64,000 nucleotides of DNA from Pseudomonas bananamidigenes (GCF_001679645.1 NZ_LRUN01000051.1:1-64000), one strand, 5' to 3'; positions 8,243 to 16,588 are shown, counted from the first letter of the stretch. Notes: generated from the sequence alone by a model not told the origin. A program made the numbers and translations.

Positions 8243-8319
8243 TGGCGCAGCGGACGGGACTCGAACCCGCGACCCCCGGCGTGACAGGCCGGTATTCTAA
8301 CCGACTGAACTACCGCTGC
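8243..8319 (-). tRNA. tRNA-Asp (GTC), copy 2
   Basis: It is the same 77-base sequence as copy 1, with anticodon GTC and encoded CCA. The 3' flank (GTGGTGACCTGGCG on the plus strand) is also shared, showing that the duplication includes flanking DNA. Confidence 0.97.
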
Positions 8320-8338
8320 GCTAAACACTTGAAACGAA

Positions 8339-8414
8339 TGGTGGGTGATGACGGGATCGAACCGCCGACATTCTGCTTGTAAGGCAGACGCTCTCCCAGC
8401 TGAGCTAATCACCC
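8339..8414 (-). tRNA. tRNA-Val (TAC), copy 2
   Basis: It is the same 76-base sequence as copy 1, with anticodon TAC and encoded CCA. It is preceded on the minus strand by a well-formed sigma-70 promoter. Confidence 0.97.
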
Positions 8415-8434
8415 TTCGCTTCGGTGTGGCGCGC

Positions 8435-8463
8435 ATTCTACGGAGCGACCCACCCTCTGGCAA
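8435..8463 (-). promoter_or_regulatory. Sigma-70 promoter of tRNA cassette copy 2
   Basis: On the minus strand TTGCCA (-35) and TAGAAT (-10) are exactly 17 bases apart, followed by a GC-rich GCGC discriminator as in stringently controlled stable-RNA promoters. The A/T-rich run upstream (AATTAATTAAAAAA) could be an UP element. Confidence 0.75.
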
Positions 8464-8573
8464 GCACTTTTTTAATTAATTTTCTCAGGCCTTCCAAAGG
8501 CTTAGAGAAGGGTTGGCCTCTGACCCGGCGAAGACAATAATGCCCCCCTTTGTATAAAGGAGAGACTCACCCC

Positions 8574-9494
8574 ATGTGGTTCAAGAACCTGCTTATCTAT
8601 CGCCTGACCCAAGACCTGCCTGTCGATGCCGAGGCGCTGGAAACCGCACTGGCCACCAAACTGGCGCGTCCATGTGCAAGCCAGGAGTTGACCACCTACG
8701 GTTTCGTCGCACCGTTCGGCAAGGGCGAGGACGCTCCATTGGTGCACGTCAGCGGTGACTTCCTGCTGGTGGCTGCCCGCAAAGAAGAACGCATCCTGCC
8801 GGGCAGCGTCGTGCGTGACGCGGTCAAGGAAAAGGTCGAGGAGATCGAGGCCGCGCAGATGCGCAAGGTCTACAAGAAGGAACGCGATCAGATCAAGGAT
8901 GAAATCATCCAGGCGTTCCTGCCGCGCGCCTTCATCCGCCGCTCCTCGACCTTCGCCGCCATCGCGCCGAAACAGGGCCTGATCCTGGTCAACTCGGCCA
9001 GCCCGAAACGCGCTGAAGACTTGCTCTCCACCCTGCGGGAAGTGATCGGCACCTTGCCGGTTCGTCCGCTGACCGTGAAAACCGCGCCGACTGCCGTGAT
9101 GACCGAATGGGTTACCACCCAGCAAGCCGCCCCTGACTTCTTCGTTCTGGACGAGTGCGAGCTGCGCGACACCCACGAAGATGGCGGTATCGTGCGTTGC
9201 AAGCGTCAGGACCTGACCAGCGAAGAAATCCAGCTGCACCTGAGCACCGGCAAAGTGGTGACTCAACTGTCGTTGGCCTGGCAGGACAAACTGTCGTTCA
9301 TGCTCGACGACAAGATGACCGTCAAACGCCTGAAGTTCGAAGATCTGTTGCAGGATCAGGCGGAACAGGACGGCGGCGACGAAGCCCTCGGCCAACTGGA
9401 TGCCAGCTTCACGCTGATGATGCTGACCTTCGGTGATTTCCTGCCGGCGCTGGTCGAAGCATTGGGTGGTGAAGAGACGCCGCAGGGGATCTAA
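8574..9494 (+). CDS. rdgC: Recombination-associated protein RdgC
   Basis: The product has 306 residues, the normal length for RdgC, starting MWFKNLLIYRLT and containing the conserved AFLPRAFIRRSSTFAAIAP and DDKMTVKRLKFEDLL segments. RdgC forms a ring dimer that binds double-stranded DNA without sequence specificity, and it restrains RecA and replication restart. The ATG at 8574 is preceded by AAAGGAGAG; an upstream ATG in the same frame (8550) lacks a site. It is monocistronic and followed by a REP doublet. Confidence 0.95.
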   Translation: MWFKNLLIYRLTQDLPVDAEALETALATKLARPCASQELTTYGFVAPFGKGEDAPLVHVSGDFLLVAARKEERILPGSVVRDAVKEKVEEIEAAQMRKVYKKERDQIKDEIIQAFLPRAFIRRSSTFAAIAPKQGLILVNSASPKRAEDLLSTLREVIGTLPVRPLTVKTAPTAVMTEWVTTQQAAPDFFVLDECELRDTHEDGGIVRCKRQDLTSEEIQLHLSTGKVVTQLSLAWQDKLSFMLDDKMTVKRLKFEDLLQDQAEQDGGDEALGQLDASFTLMMLTFGDFLPALVEALGGEETPQGI

Positions 9495-9510
9495 AGCCTG
9501 CGAGTTTCAC

Positions 9511-9602
9511 CTGTGGGAGCGAGCTTGCTCGCGAAGGCGCCGTGTCAGGCACTATATAAGTTGAATGACACAATGCTTTCGCAAGCAAGCTCGCTCCCAC
9601 AG
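9511..9602. repeat. REP doublet (REPIN)
   Basis: Two Pseudomonas REP units in opposite orientation, TGTGGGAGCGAGCTTGCTCG on the left and its near-perfect inverse CGAGCTTGCTTGCGAAAGC-type unit on the right, are separated by about 35 bases. Such doublets are non-autonomous elements moved by RAYT transposases. The pair sits between rdgC and the BASS transporter and may act as a stem-loop barrier. Confidence 0.9.
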
Positions 9603-9640
9603 TTCGTTTTGTGGCGTTTTCACATAATAAGGAACAGACC

Positions 9641-10606
9641 ATGCGCGCACTGGCTGCACTGAGTCGTTTTGTTGGCAACACCTTCGCTTACTGGGTTCTG
9701 ATCTTCGCCGTGTTCGCATTTCTGCAACCGGCATGGTTCCTCAACCTCAAGGGGGCGATCGTGCCACTGCTCGGGCTGGTGATGTTCGGCATGGGCCTGA
9801 CCCTCAAACTCGACGATTTCGCCGCCGTTGCCCGCCATCCGTGGCGTGTGGCCCTGGGCGTGGTCGCACATTTCGTGATCATGCCGGGCATGGCATGGTT
9901 GCTGTGCCAGGTCTTTCACCTGCCGCCGGAAATCGCCGTCGGGGTGATTCTGGTCGGGTGCTGCCCGAGCGGCACTTCGTCGAACGTCATGACCTGGCTG
10001 GCCCGGGGCGATCTGGCGCTGTCGGTGGCCATCGCCGCCGTTACCACCCTCCTCGCCCCGTTGCTGACACCGGCGCTGATCTGGCTGCTGGCCTCTGCCT
10101 GGCTGCCGGTTTCGTTCATGGAATTGTTCTGGTCGATCCTGCAAGTGGTGTTGTTGCCGATCATTCTCGGGGTGGTGGCGCAACGCCTGCTCGGCGACAA
10201 GGTCCGGCATGCGGTAGACGTACTCCCACTGGTGTCCGTGGTCAGCATCGTGATCATCGTCGCCGCGGTGGTCGCCGCCAGTCAGGCGAAAATCGCCGAA
10301 TCCGGCCTGCTGATCATGGCCGTGGTGATGTTGCACAACAGCTTCGGCTATTTGCTGGGTTACTTCACCGGGCGCCTGTTTGGTTTGCCACTGGCCCAGC
10401 GCAAATCTCTGGCGCTGGAGGTCGGCATGCAGAACTCGGGGCTGGGTGCCGCGTTGGCCAGTGCACACTTTTCGCCTTTGGCGGCGGTGCCGAGCGCGCT
10501 GTTCAGTGTGTGGCACAACATTTCCGGGGCGCTGCTATCGACCTGGTTCCGGCGCATGAGCGAGAAGGAAGATCGTGAAGCTTTGACTCAGCAGCCCGCA
10601 GACTGA
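9641..10606 (+). CDS. BASS-family sodium/organic-anion symporter
   Basis: The product has 321 residues with nine to ten membrane segments of the bile acid:sodium symporter family. The conserved core VGVILVGCCPSGTSSNVMTWLARGDLALSV at about 100-130 and the LEVGMQNSGLGAALA crossover segment near 260-275 contain the sodium- and substrate-binding polar residues of the fold. Bacterial members move pantoate-type or other small organic acids. The substrate here cannot be read from sequence. The ATG at 9641 follows AAGGAAC; an in-frame ATG ten codons earlier falls at the REP edge and lacks a site. Confidence 0.85.
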   Translation: MRALAALSRFVGNTFAYWVLIFAVFAFLQPAWFLNLKGAIVPLLGLVMFGMGLTLKLDDFAAVARHPWRVALGVVAHFVIMPGMAWLLCQVFHLPPEIAVGVILVGCCPSGTSSNVMTWLARGDLALSVAIAAVTTLLAPLLTPALIWLLASAWLPVSFMELFWSILQVVLLPIILGVVAQRLLGDKVRHAVDVLPLVSVVSIVIIVAAVVAASQAKIAESGLLIMAVVMLHNSFGYLLGYFTGRLFGLPLAQRKSLALEVGMQNSGLGAALASAHFSPLAAVPSALFSVWHNISGALLSTWFRRMSEKEDREALTQQPAD

Positions 10607-10646
10607 CCGGGTCCCCGGCGCACATTTTTAGGTACCATGTGCGCCA

Positions 10647-10698
10647 CGCGGGGACGACCCTGCGGCTCAATCGAGTTTTCAATCCGGGGACGGCCCCG
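10647..10698 (+). promoter_or_regulatory. Guanidine-II riboswitch (mini-ykkC) for sugE
   Basis: There are two tandem hairpins with ACGR loops. P1 at 10647-10664 has a seven-pair stem closing ACGA; P2 at 10685-10698 has a five-pair stem CGGGG/CCCCG closing ACGG. The GGAGG ribosome site of sugE begins ten bases later. This is the defining architecture of guanidine-II switches, which turn on translation of guanidinium exporters when guanidine binds both loops. Confidence 0.93.
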
Positions 10699-10717
10699 TC
10701 AATCGATGGAGGTTTTC

Positions 10718-11032
10718 ATGTCCTGGATCATTCTGTTTTTCGCCGGTCTGTTCGAAGTCGGCTGGGCCGTCGGCCTGAAATACACCGATGGCTTCAGTCG
10801 TCCATTGCCCACCGCCCTGACCGTTGCCGCCATGGCCATCAGTGTTGGTTTGCTGGGGCTGGCGATGAAGGAACTGCCGCTGGGCACGGCCTATGCGATC
10901 TGGACGGGCGTCGGTGCCGTGGGCACGGTGATTGCCGGGATCATTCTGTTCGGTGAGTCGATGGCGCTGATCCGGCTGGTCAGCGTTGCGCTGATCATCA
11001 CCGGGTTGATCGGGCTCAAGGTCAGCGCCTGA
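10718..11032 (+). CDS. sugE: Guanidinium exporter SugE/Gdx (SMR family)
   Basis: The product has 104 residues with four membrane helices. The SMR signature MSWIILFFAGLFEVGWAVGL carries the essential membrane Glu near position 13, and GTAYAIWTGVGAVGTVIAG and LIITGLIGLKV follow. Members under guanidine riboswitch control are proton-coupled guanidinium antiporters (Gdx) rather than general drug pumps, and the riboswitch here supports that assignment. The ATG at 10718 follows GGAGG at five bases; a longer open frame upstream runs through the riboswitch. Confidence 0.95.
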   Translation: MSWIILFFAGLFEVGWAVGLKYTDGFSRPLPTALTVAAMAISVGLLGLAMKELPLGTAYAIWTGVGAVGTVIAGIILFGESMALIRLVSVALIITGLIGLKVSA

Positions 11033-11038
11033 GCCATT

Positions 11039-11066
11039 GCCGCCATCCTTCGGGGATGGCGGCTTC
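11039..11066. terminator. Hairpin between convergent sugE and lplT-plsC
   Basis: A ten-pair stem GCCGCCATCC/GGATGGCGGC closes a five-base loop beginning TTCG. No long T run follows on either strand, so termination efficiency is uncertain, but the position between convergent genes fits a bidirectional terminator. Confidence 0.6.
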
Positions 11067-11078
11067 ACCCCACACCAA

Positions 11079-12953
11079 CTACCTGACTGTCCCGCGCAAC
11101 TCCCCGACCAACGCTTGCAACTCCGCAGGTTGCGCCGCTTCAACGGCAACTGGCGAGCCCGCCACCAGCGTCACCCGCGACCATAAGCGATGAAACAGTC
11201 CCTTATTGGGATCGCGACTGAAGAAACTCCCCCACAACCCCTGCAACGCCAGCGGAATCACCGGCACCGGTGTCTCTTCGAGAATCCGCGTCAGCCCGCC
11301 CTTGAACTCGTTGATCTCGCCGTCGGCGGTCAACTTGCCTTCGGGGAAGATGCACACCAGCTCACCGTCCTTCAGATACCGGGCGATACGGGTGAAGGCT
11401 TTTTCGTAGATCTGAATGTCTTCCTGGCGTCCGGCAATCGGAATGGCCCCCGCCGTGCGGAAGATGAAGTTCAGTACCGGCAGGTTGTAGATCTTGTAGT
11501 ACATGACAAAGCGAATCGGCCGACGCACCGCACCGCCAATCAGCAAGGCATCGACGAACGATACGTGGTTGCACACCAGCAACGCCGCACCCTCGTCGGG
11601 AATCGCTTCAAGGTTGCGATGCTCGACGCGGTACATGGAATGGCTGAGCAGCCAGATCATGAAGCGCATGCTGAACTCGGGAACGATCTTGAAGATGTAG
11701 GCGTTGACGCCGATGTTGAGCAACGACACAGCCAGGAACAGTTGCGGAATCGACAGTTTGACCACACTCAGCAACAGGATGGAGACGATGGCCGAAATCA
11801 CCATGAACAGCGCGTTGAGAATGTTGTTGGCCGCAATCACCCGCGCCCGCTCGTTCTCGGCGGTGCGCGACTGGATCAGCGCATACAGCGGCACGATGTA
11901 GAAACCGCCAAAGATGCCCAGGCCGAGGATGTCGACCAGCACGGCCCAGGTGTGGCCAAAGCCGAGGATTTCTGTCCAGCTATGGCCAACGGTGCTCTCA
12001 GGAATTTCGCCGGAATGCCACCAAAGCAGCAATCCGAAAACCGTCAGGCCAAACGAGCCGAACGGCACCAGACCGATTTCGACCTTGCGCCCGGACAGCT
12101 TCTCGCAAAGCATCGAACCCACGGCAATACCGACTGAAAACACGGTGAGGATCAGGGTCACCACGGTTTCGTCGCCGTGCATCCATTCTTTGGCGTAAGC
12201 CGGAATCTGCGTCAGATAGATCGCCCCGACAAACCAGAACCACGAGTTGCCGACAATCGAGCGCGACACCGCCGGCGTCTGGCCCAACCCGAGTTTCAGC
12301 GTGGCCCAGGACTGGCTGAAAATATTCCAGTTCAAGCGCATTTCCGGCGAAGCGGCCGCCGCCCGGGGAATGCCGCGGCTGGCGAGGTAACCCAGTACCG
12401 CGATGCCGACAATCGCGCAGGACACCAACGGCGCATAGTGCGACGAAGACATGATGATCCCGGCGCCGATGGTGCCGGCCAGGATCGCCAGAAACGTGCC
12501 CATTTCCACCAGACCGTTGCCGCCGACCAGTTCATCCTCATGCAGTGCCTGCGGCAGGATCGAGTACTTCACCGGACCGAACAGCGCCGAGTGCGTGCCC
12601 ATGGCGAACAGTGCCACCAGCATCAGCGACAGGTGATCGAACAGAAAGCCCACGGATCCCACGGCCATGATGGCGATTTCTGCAAGTTTGATCAGACGGA
12701 TCAGCGCATCCTTGGCGAATTTTTCCCCGAACTGCCCGGCCAGCGCCGAGAACAGGAAAAACGGCAGAATGAACAGCAGCGCACACAGATTGACCCAGAT
12801 CGAGCGGTCACCTTCGATGGTCAGCCGGTAGAGAATGGCGAGGATCAGCGACTGCTTGAACACGTTGTCGTTGAACGCGCCGAGCGACTGAGTGATGAAG
12901 AACGGCAGGAAGCGCCGGGTACGCAGCAGGTTGAACTGTGAGGGGTGACTCAT
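11079..12953 (-). CDS. LplT-like MFS transporter fused to PlsC-type acyltransferase
   Basis: The product has 624 residues. The N-terminal MFS domain (about 1-415, opening RRFLPFFITQSLGAFNDNVFK) resembles the lysophospholipid flippase LplT. The C-terminal glycerophospholipid acyltransferase domain (about 440-610) has the catalytic HX4D motif NHVSFVD (His463, Asp468) and FPEGK. Together they would import lysophospholipid and re-acylate it. Unlike the LplT/Aas systems of enterobacteria there is no AMP-dependent acyl-ACP synthetase domain, so the acyl donor is probably acyl-ACP or acyl-CoA. The start matches the family; GGAAG lies very close to the ATG. Confidence 0.88.
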   Translation of the reverse strand: MSHPSQFNLLRTRRFLPFFITQSLGAFNDNVFKQSLILAILYRLTIEGDRSIWVNLCALLFILPFFLFSALAGQFGEKFAKDALIRLIKLAEIAIMAVGSVGFLFDHLSLMLVALFAMGTHSALFGPVKYSILPQALHEDELVGGNGLVEMGTFLAILAGTIGAGIIMSSSHYAPLVSCAIVGIAVLGYLASRGIPRAAAASPEMRLNWNIFSQSWATLKLGLGQTPAVSRSIVGNSWFWFVGAIYLTQIPAYAKEWMHGDETVVTLILTVFSVGIAVGSMLCEKLSGRKVEIGLVPFGSFGLTVFGLLLWWHSGEIPESTVGHSWTEILGFGHTWAVLVDILGLGIFGGFYIVPLYALIQSRTAENERARVIAANNILNALFMVISAIVSILLLSVVKLSIPQLFLAVSLLNIGVNAYIFKIVPEFSMRFMIWLLSHSMYRVEHRNLEAIPDEGAALLVCNHVSFVDALLIGGAVRRPIRFVMYYKIYNLPVLNFIFRTAGAIPIAGRQEDIQIYEKAFTRIARYLKDGELVCIFPEGKLTADGEINEFKGGLTRILEETPVPVIPLALQGLWGSFFSRDPNKGLFHRLWSRVTLVAGSPVAVEAAQPAELQALVGELRGTVR

Positions 12954-13051
12954 CTTCCGTGTGTCCCTGATGTTGGGTAGCGAGTGGCCTGGATACGCTT
13001 ATTGGAATGTCGATCCGCGATCCAGGCCACACCTTACCTAAACTTTTCAGG

Positions 13052-14206
13052 TTATTTCTTCAAACCTGCAATGCACGGTGAGACGAACAGCTCGCCACGC
13101 CAGGCACCTTGCAGGGTGCGCTTGCCGACGATCAGCCACATGGCTGCCAACAACGTCACCAGCACAGAACCGGCCACGCTGAAAAACGTCAGGTTCAAGG
13201 TGCTGCCCAGTTTCAGGGTCGCCAGCGAATACACGCCCAACGGGAAGATAAATCCCCACCAGCCGAGGTTGAACGGGATGCCGTCACGCAGGTAGCGCAC
13301 GGTAATCAGCAGCGCCATCAACATCCACCACAGGCCAAAGCCCCAGAGCGTGATCCCGGCCACCAGGCCCAGACCCGAGGCGATTTCACCCATTCCGGGC
13401 AAGCCGCTGGCCGCGAAGATCACCGGCGCATCGCCGCCCAGCAGCAACATCCCCAGGGCACCGGTACCGATGGGACCCAAAGCAAGCCAGCTGGATGCGG
13501 CCATGCTTTCATGAGGCAGTTTGTGCAGCGCCATGCGCAACAGCAGGATGGTCAGAATGCTGAACGCCACCGGCAGGGAAAACGCCCAGAGCACGTAGCT
13601 GGTTGTCAGCACCACCAGTTGCGAATGCGCGTCGGCCAGGTGCGGTGCGAGCAGTCCGCCGCTGGCCGCCGCGACTTCCGCCGCCACCACCGGCAACAGC
13701 CAGACGGCGGTCATCTGATCGATGCTGTGTTCCTGACGGGTGAACATCATGTAGGGAATCAGCACACCGCAGGCCAGCGACATCGCCACATCCAGCCACC
13801 ACAGCACTTCGGCCAGATGAATCACACCTTCGCCCCAGCGCGGCAGGCCGAACAGCAGAAAACCGTTGATGATGGTCGCCAGCCCCATGGGAATGGTGCC
13901 GAAGAACATCGAAACCGTGGAATGGCCGAAAATCCGCCGCGCCTCGTCGAAAAACAGCATCCAGCGCGCAGCGTAGGCAGCGGTAAACAGCGCGAACAAC
14001 AGAATGTTGAACATCCACAATCCTTCGGCCACCGCGTGCAGTCCCGCGATGGCGAAGGGCAATTGCGCCAACGCCAACGCCAGCACACCGGTACCCATGG
14101 TCGCGGCGAACCAGTTCGGCGTGAATTGACGGATGACTTCGCGGGGATGCTGAAGCTGGCTGAAGGGCTTGATGCCGGGTTTGGCACTGTTGGGGCAAAT
14201 CATCAT
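13052..14206 (-). CDS. TDT/SLAC1-TehA family transporter
   Basis: The product has 384 residues and about ten membrane helices. The N-terminus TPNWFAATMGTGVLALAL and the later GTIPMGLATIINGFLLFG and WWGFIFPLGVYSLATLKL are typical of the tellurite-resistance/dicarboxylate transporter family, which includes the TehA anion channel, the Mae1 malate carrier and the Ssu1 sulfite pump. Substrate is not decided by sequence. Two consecutive ATG codons open the frame; AGGAGTTC stands three bases before the first and six before the second, so the product may begin one residue later. It is transcribed alone. Confidence 0.82.
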   Translation of the reverse strand: MMICPNSAKPGIKPFSQLQHPREVIRQFTPNWFAATMGTGVLALALAQLPFAIAGLHAVAEGLWMFNILLFALFTAAYAARWMLFFDEARRIFGHSTVSMFFGTIPMGLATIINGFLLFGLPRWGEGVIHLAEVLWWLDVAMSLACGVLIPYMMFTRQEHSIDQMTAVWLLPVVAAEVAAASGGLLAPHLADAHSQLVVLTTSYVLWAFSLPVAFSILTILLLRMALHKLPHESMAASSWLALGPIGTGALGMLLLGGDAPVIFAASGLPGMGEIASGLGLVAGITLWGFGLWWMLMALLITVRYLRDGIPFNLGWWGFIFPLGVYSLATLKLGSTLNLTFFSVAGSVLVTLLAAMWLIVGKRTLQGAWRGELFVSPCIAGLKK

Positions 14207-14279
14207 GAACTCCTGTCCTCGGGTGAGGTTGAGTCCATGGTAGAACCGAATCGAATATCTATATAACGGGTAATTTCTC

Positions 14280-14311
14280 TAACTGTTATCTATCCAATAG
14301 ATAAATAGTTA
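14280..14311. repeat. A/T-rich palindrome overlapping cupin stop codon
   Basis: TAACT and TTATCTAT on the left pair with ATAGATAA and AGTTA on the right around a three-base centre, with one mismatch. The palindrome includes the TAA of the cupin gene and lies upstream of the TDT gene. It could be a weak terminator or an operator for the TDT promoter. Confidence 0.6.
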
Positions 14312-14620
14312 AACGCTACCTTCGGTTTCGATCACCAGAATCCGCGCGACGCCTTGCGGGTGAGCAACATGTTCGGTACCGACGGATGCGTAGAAGATGT
14401 CTCCGACATCGAGCTGCACCTGCCTTTCTTCACTCCCTTCGCGGTAGTGCATGAGCACCTGCCCATCAAGCACTACAAACACTTCCTCGCCGTCGTTGAC
14501 GTGCCATTTGTATGGCTGGTCGGTCCAGTGCAGACGTGTGGTGATGCCATTCATGTTGGCGATGTCGAGCGCGCCCCAGGCACGCTCGGCGGTGAAGGAC
14601 TTGCTGCGGATAATCTTCAT
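14309..14620 (-). CDS. Small single-domain cupin protein
   Basis: The product has 103 residues forming one cupin barrel. Motif 1 is WHVNDGEEVFVVLDGQV, where the usual second His is Asn, and motif 2 is DVGDIFYASVGTEHVAHP. The remaining His and Glu residues could hold one metal ion. Such proteins are sugar- or amino-acid-related isomerases, dioxygenases or ligand sensors; the role here is unknown. A weak GGAAC lies before the ATG. It is 52 bases downstream of the MFS gene on the same strand and may be cotranscribed with it. Confidence 0.8.
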   Translation of the reverse strand: MKIIRSKSFTAERAWGALDIANMNGITTRLHWTDQPYKWHVNDGEEVFVVLDGQVLMHYREGSEERQVQLDVGDIFYASVGTEHVAHPQGVARILVIETEGSV

Positions 14621-14672
14621 GGATCGTTCCGTAAGAAGAATGGGCTGACCAAGGCTAACCGAATCCGCAGGT

Positions 14673-15860
14673 CTATGGCGCGCTGCAAGTCCTGGCCGCT
14701 TTTACACGAAAACTCATCAGTAGCGCGCCGACTGCCAGCACGATCAGCACTGCACCATACACATCGGTGGTCGCCAGCAGGCCAAGGCTGTGGGTGAAGT
14801 GCCCTGCCAACAGTGCGGGCAGGCAGAACGCCAGGTAGCTCAGCACATAAAATGCCGACATCAACCCGGCACGCTCATGAGGCAGTGCCAGCGGCACCAG
14901 ACTGCGCACCGCTCCGAGAAATCCCGAGCCGAATCCACAGCCGGCGACCAGCGTACCGAAGAAAAACAACGACAGACTGGCGCTGTGCACGCCCAGCAGC
15001 ATCAATACGACACCCGCCGGCAACAGGCTTGCGCCGAGCTGCAGGGCTCTGGAAGCAGGACGATTGCGCAGGGTGAAAATCATCAACGCACCGGTCACGG
15101 TCAGGGCCGCCACAGTTGCGCCGCCGATCAGATTGGAAGTGGATCCGGTCGCCGTACGCACCAGCGATGGCGCCAGCGAGGCATAAAAACCGCCGAGCGC
15201 CCAGGTCGCGGTGTTCAACGGCAGCACTCGCCACAGTGTCGAGCGTGCCTGAACCGGCACGTGCAAGGTCGGCCGCAGCGAGGCCCACGCTCCGGCCTGC
15301 GGCGAGACACTTTCCGGCAAGCGCCAGACATAGATGCCCTGAGCCACGAACAGCGCGAACAATACCCAAAAGGTCAATTGCAATGGCGCGGGCGCGAACT
15401 CCGCCAGCAGACCGCAGCCCATCGCCCCCAATGCCATGCCGAGCAACGGCGCCACGCTGTTGATCAGTGGCCCCTGTTGACGGTCAGTGTCCAGCAACGT
15501 CGCGCTCAACACGGCGGTGGCCATGCCGGTGGCAAATCCTTGCAGTACCCGCGCACCGATCAGCCAGCCGACACTGTCAGCATAAATGAACAACAACATC
15601 GCCAAGGCATTCAGGACAACCGCGGTAAAAATCACCGGTTTGCGTCCCAGGTGGTCTGACAGGGAACCGACTGTCAGCAGTGCGGCCAGAAGACTCAGCG
15701 CATAAACGCCGAAAATCAGGGTCAGCACCGCTGCCGAAAAATGCAGGTGATCCTGATACAGGTGATACAAAGGCGTCGGCGCTGTGGAAGCGGCAAGAAA
15801 ACTGAGTAAGGTAATCGCCAGAAACCACAGGCTGGAACGGTTGGAAGCAAGGCTGGTCAT
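14673..15860 (-). CDS. MFS transporter, divergent from a TetR regulator
   Basis: The product has 395 residues and twelve predicted membrane segments. The MFS loop 2-3 motif is visible as GSLSDHLGRKPV (about 66-77), and ARVLQGFATGMATAVLSA is the motif B region. It is likely a drug or metabolite exporter. The substrate is not known. AAAGGAGTG stands seven bases before the ATG. It is divergently transcribed from the TetR gene across a 92-bp spacer with palindromes, so the TetR protein very probably represses it. Confidence 0.85.
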   Translation of the reverse strand: MTSLASNRSSLWFLAITLLSFLAASTAPTPLYHLYQDHLHFSAAVLTLIFGVYALSLLAALLTVGSLSDHLGRKPVIFTAVVLNALAMLLFIYADSVGWLIGARVLQGFATGMATAVLSATLLDTDRQQGPLINSVAPLLGMALGAMGCGLLAEFAPAPLQLTFWVLFALFVAQGIYVWRLPESVSPQAGAWASLRPTLHVPVQARSTLWRVLPLNTATWALGGFYASLAPSLVRTATGSTSNLIGGATVAALTVTGALMIFTLRNRPASRALQLGASLLPAGVVLMLLGVHSASLSLFFFGTLVAGCGFGSGFLGAVRSLVPLALPHERAGLMSAFYVLSYLAFCLPALLAGHFTHSLGLLATTDVYGAVLIVLAVGALLMSFRVKAARTCSAP

Positions 15861-15918
15861 AGGCGCACTCCTTTAAAAGCTATTTTTTTGCTTTTGCGGA
15901 GTGTGCGCCCGGCTTGCG

Positions 15919-15943
15919 CTTAAAGCAAATTCTTTGTGTTAAG
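15919..15943. promoter_or_regulatory. Candidate TetR operator
   Basis: This is a 25-bp palindrome with outer arms CTTAA/TTAAG and inner arms CAAA/TTTG around TTC, ending nine bases before the tetR ATG. A second inverted repeat, AAAAGC/GCTTTT, lies nearer the MFS gene at about 15876-15896. The 25-bp repeat is the better operator candidate. Confidence 0.6.
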
Positions 15944-15952
15944 GTCTGCCCT

Positions 15953-16495
15953 ATGGCTATTAAAGAAGGTTTACGCCCCGGAGGCCGCAGCGCACGGGTA
16001 CAAGAGTCGATTCATTCGGCAGTCCGCGCACTTCTGCAAGAACAGGAGCGCTCAACGGTGACCGTCCCGCAAATCGCGGCGCGTGCGGGCGTGACGCCAT
16101 CGACGATTTATCGACGCTGGGGAGATCTGGCCGCCTTGCTGGCTGACGTCGCCCTCGCCCGCATGCGCCCTGACAGCGAGCCGGCTGAAACCGGCAGCCT
16201 GCGCAGCGATCTCCGTGCGTGGGCCGAACAATATCTCGACGAAATGAGTTCGGAACCCGGACGTAACATGATGCGCGACGTGCAGGCGAGCGCGACGCCA
16301 GGTTATTGCGTGACGATCATCGGCACGCAGTTGCAGACCATCATCGAGCGCCACCCCGAGGAACCGGCGCCGAGCGTGGACCGGCTGATCAATCTGGTGG
16401 TGTCCCCGGTGGTGTTCCGCATTCTCTTTTCGGCAGCACCGCTCGAAGTCGAAGAACTTCACCGCTTGATCGACATCGCGCTCAAGCCGGACTGA
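15953..16495 (+). CDS. TetR/AcrR-family regulator
   Basis: The product has 180 residues. The N-terminal helix-turn-helix at about 35-60 reads TVPQIAARAGVTPSTIYRRW, the classic TetR pattern. The C-terminal ligand domain contains ARMRPDSEPAETGSLRSDLR and DRLINLVVSPVVFRILF, as in the TetR_C_16-like subgroup. It is probably a repressor of the divergent MFS gene and of itself. The ATG at 15953 is chosen because AAGG lies eight bases upstream and the candidate operator would otherwise be inside the coding region. The effector molecule is unknown. Confidence 0.88.
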   Translation: MAIKEGLRPGGRSARVQESIHSAVRALLQEQERSTVTVPQIAARAGVTPSTIYRRWGDLAALLADVALARMRPDSEPAETGSLRSDLRAWAEQYLDEMSSEPGRNMMRDVQASATPGYCVTIIGTQLQTIIERHPEEPAPSVDRLINLVVSPVVFRILFSAAPLEVEELHRLIDIALKPD

Positions 16496-16588
16496 CCACG
16501 GAACCGCCCGGTTCTGCGCCTGCGACACCCCGCCACGCCACGACCTTGGTCGACACTGACTAACCGTCGCGCGCATGCGAGACTGTCT

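Noticed and set aside
7870..8463. Two small minus-strand frames of 67 and 76 codons
   Set aside because: They are translations across the tRNA-Val and tRNA-Asp genes, a well-known artefact.
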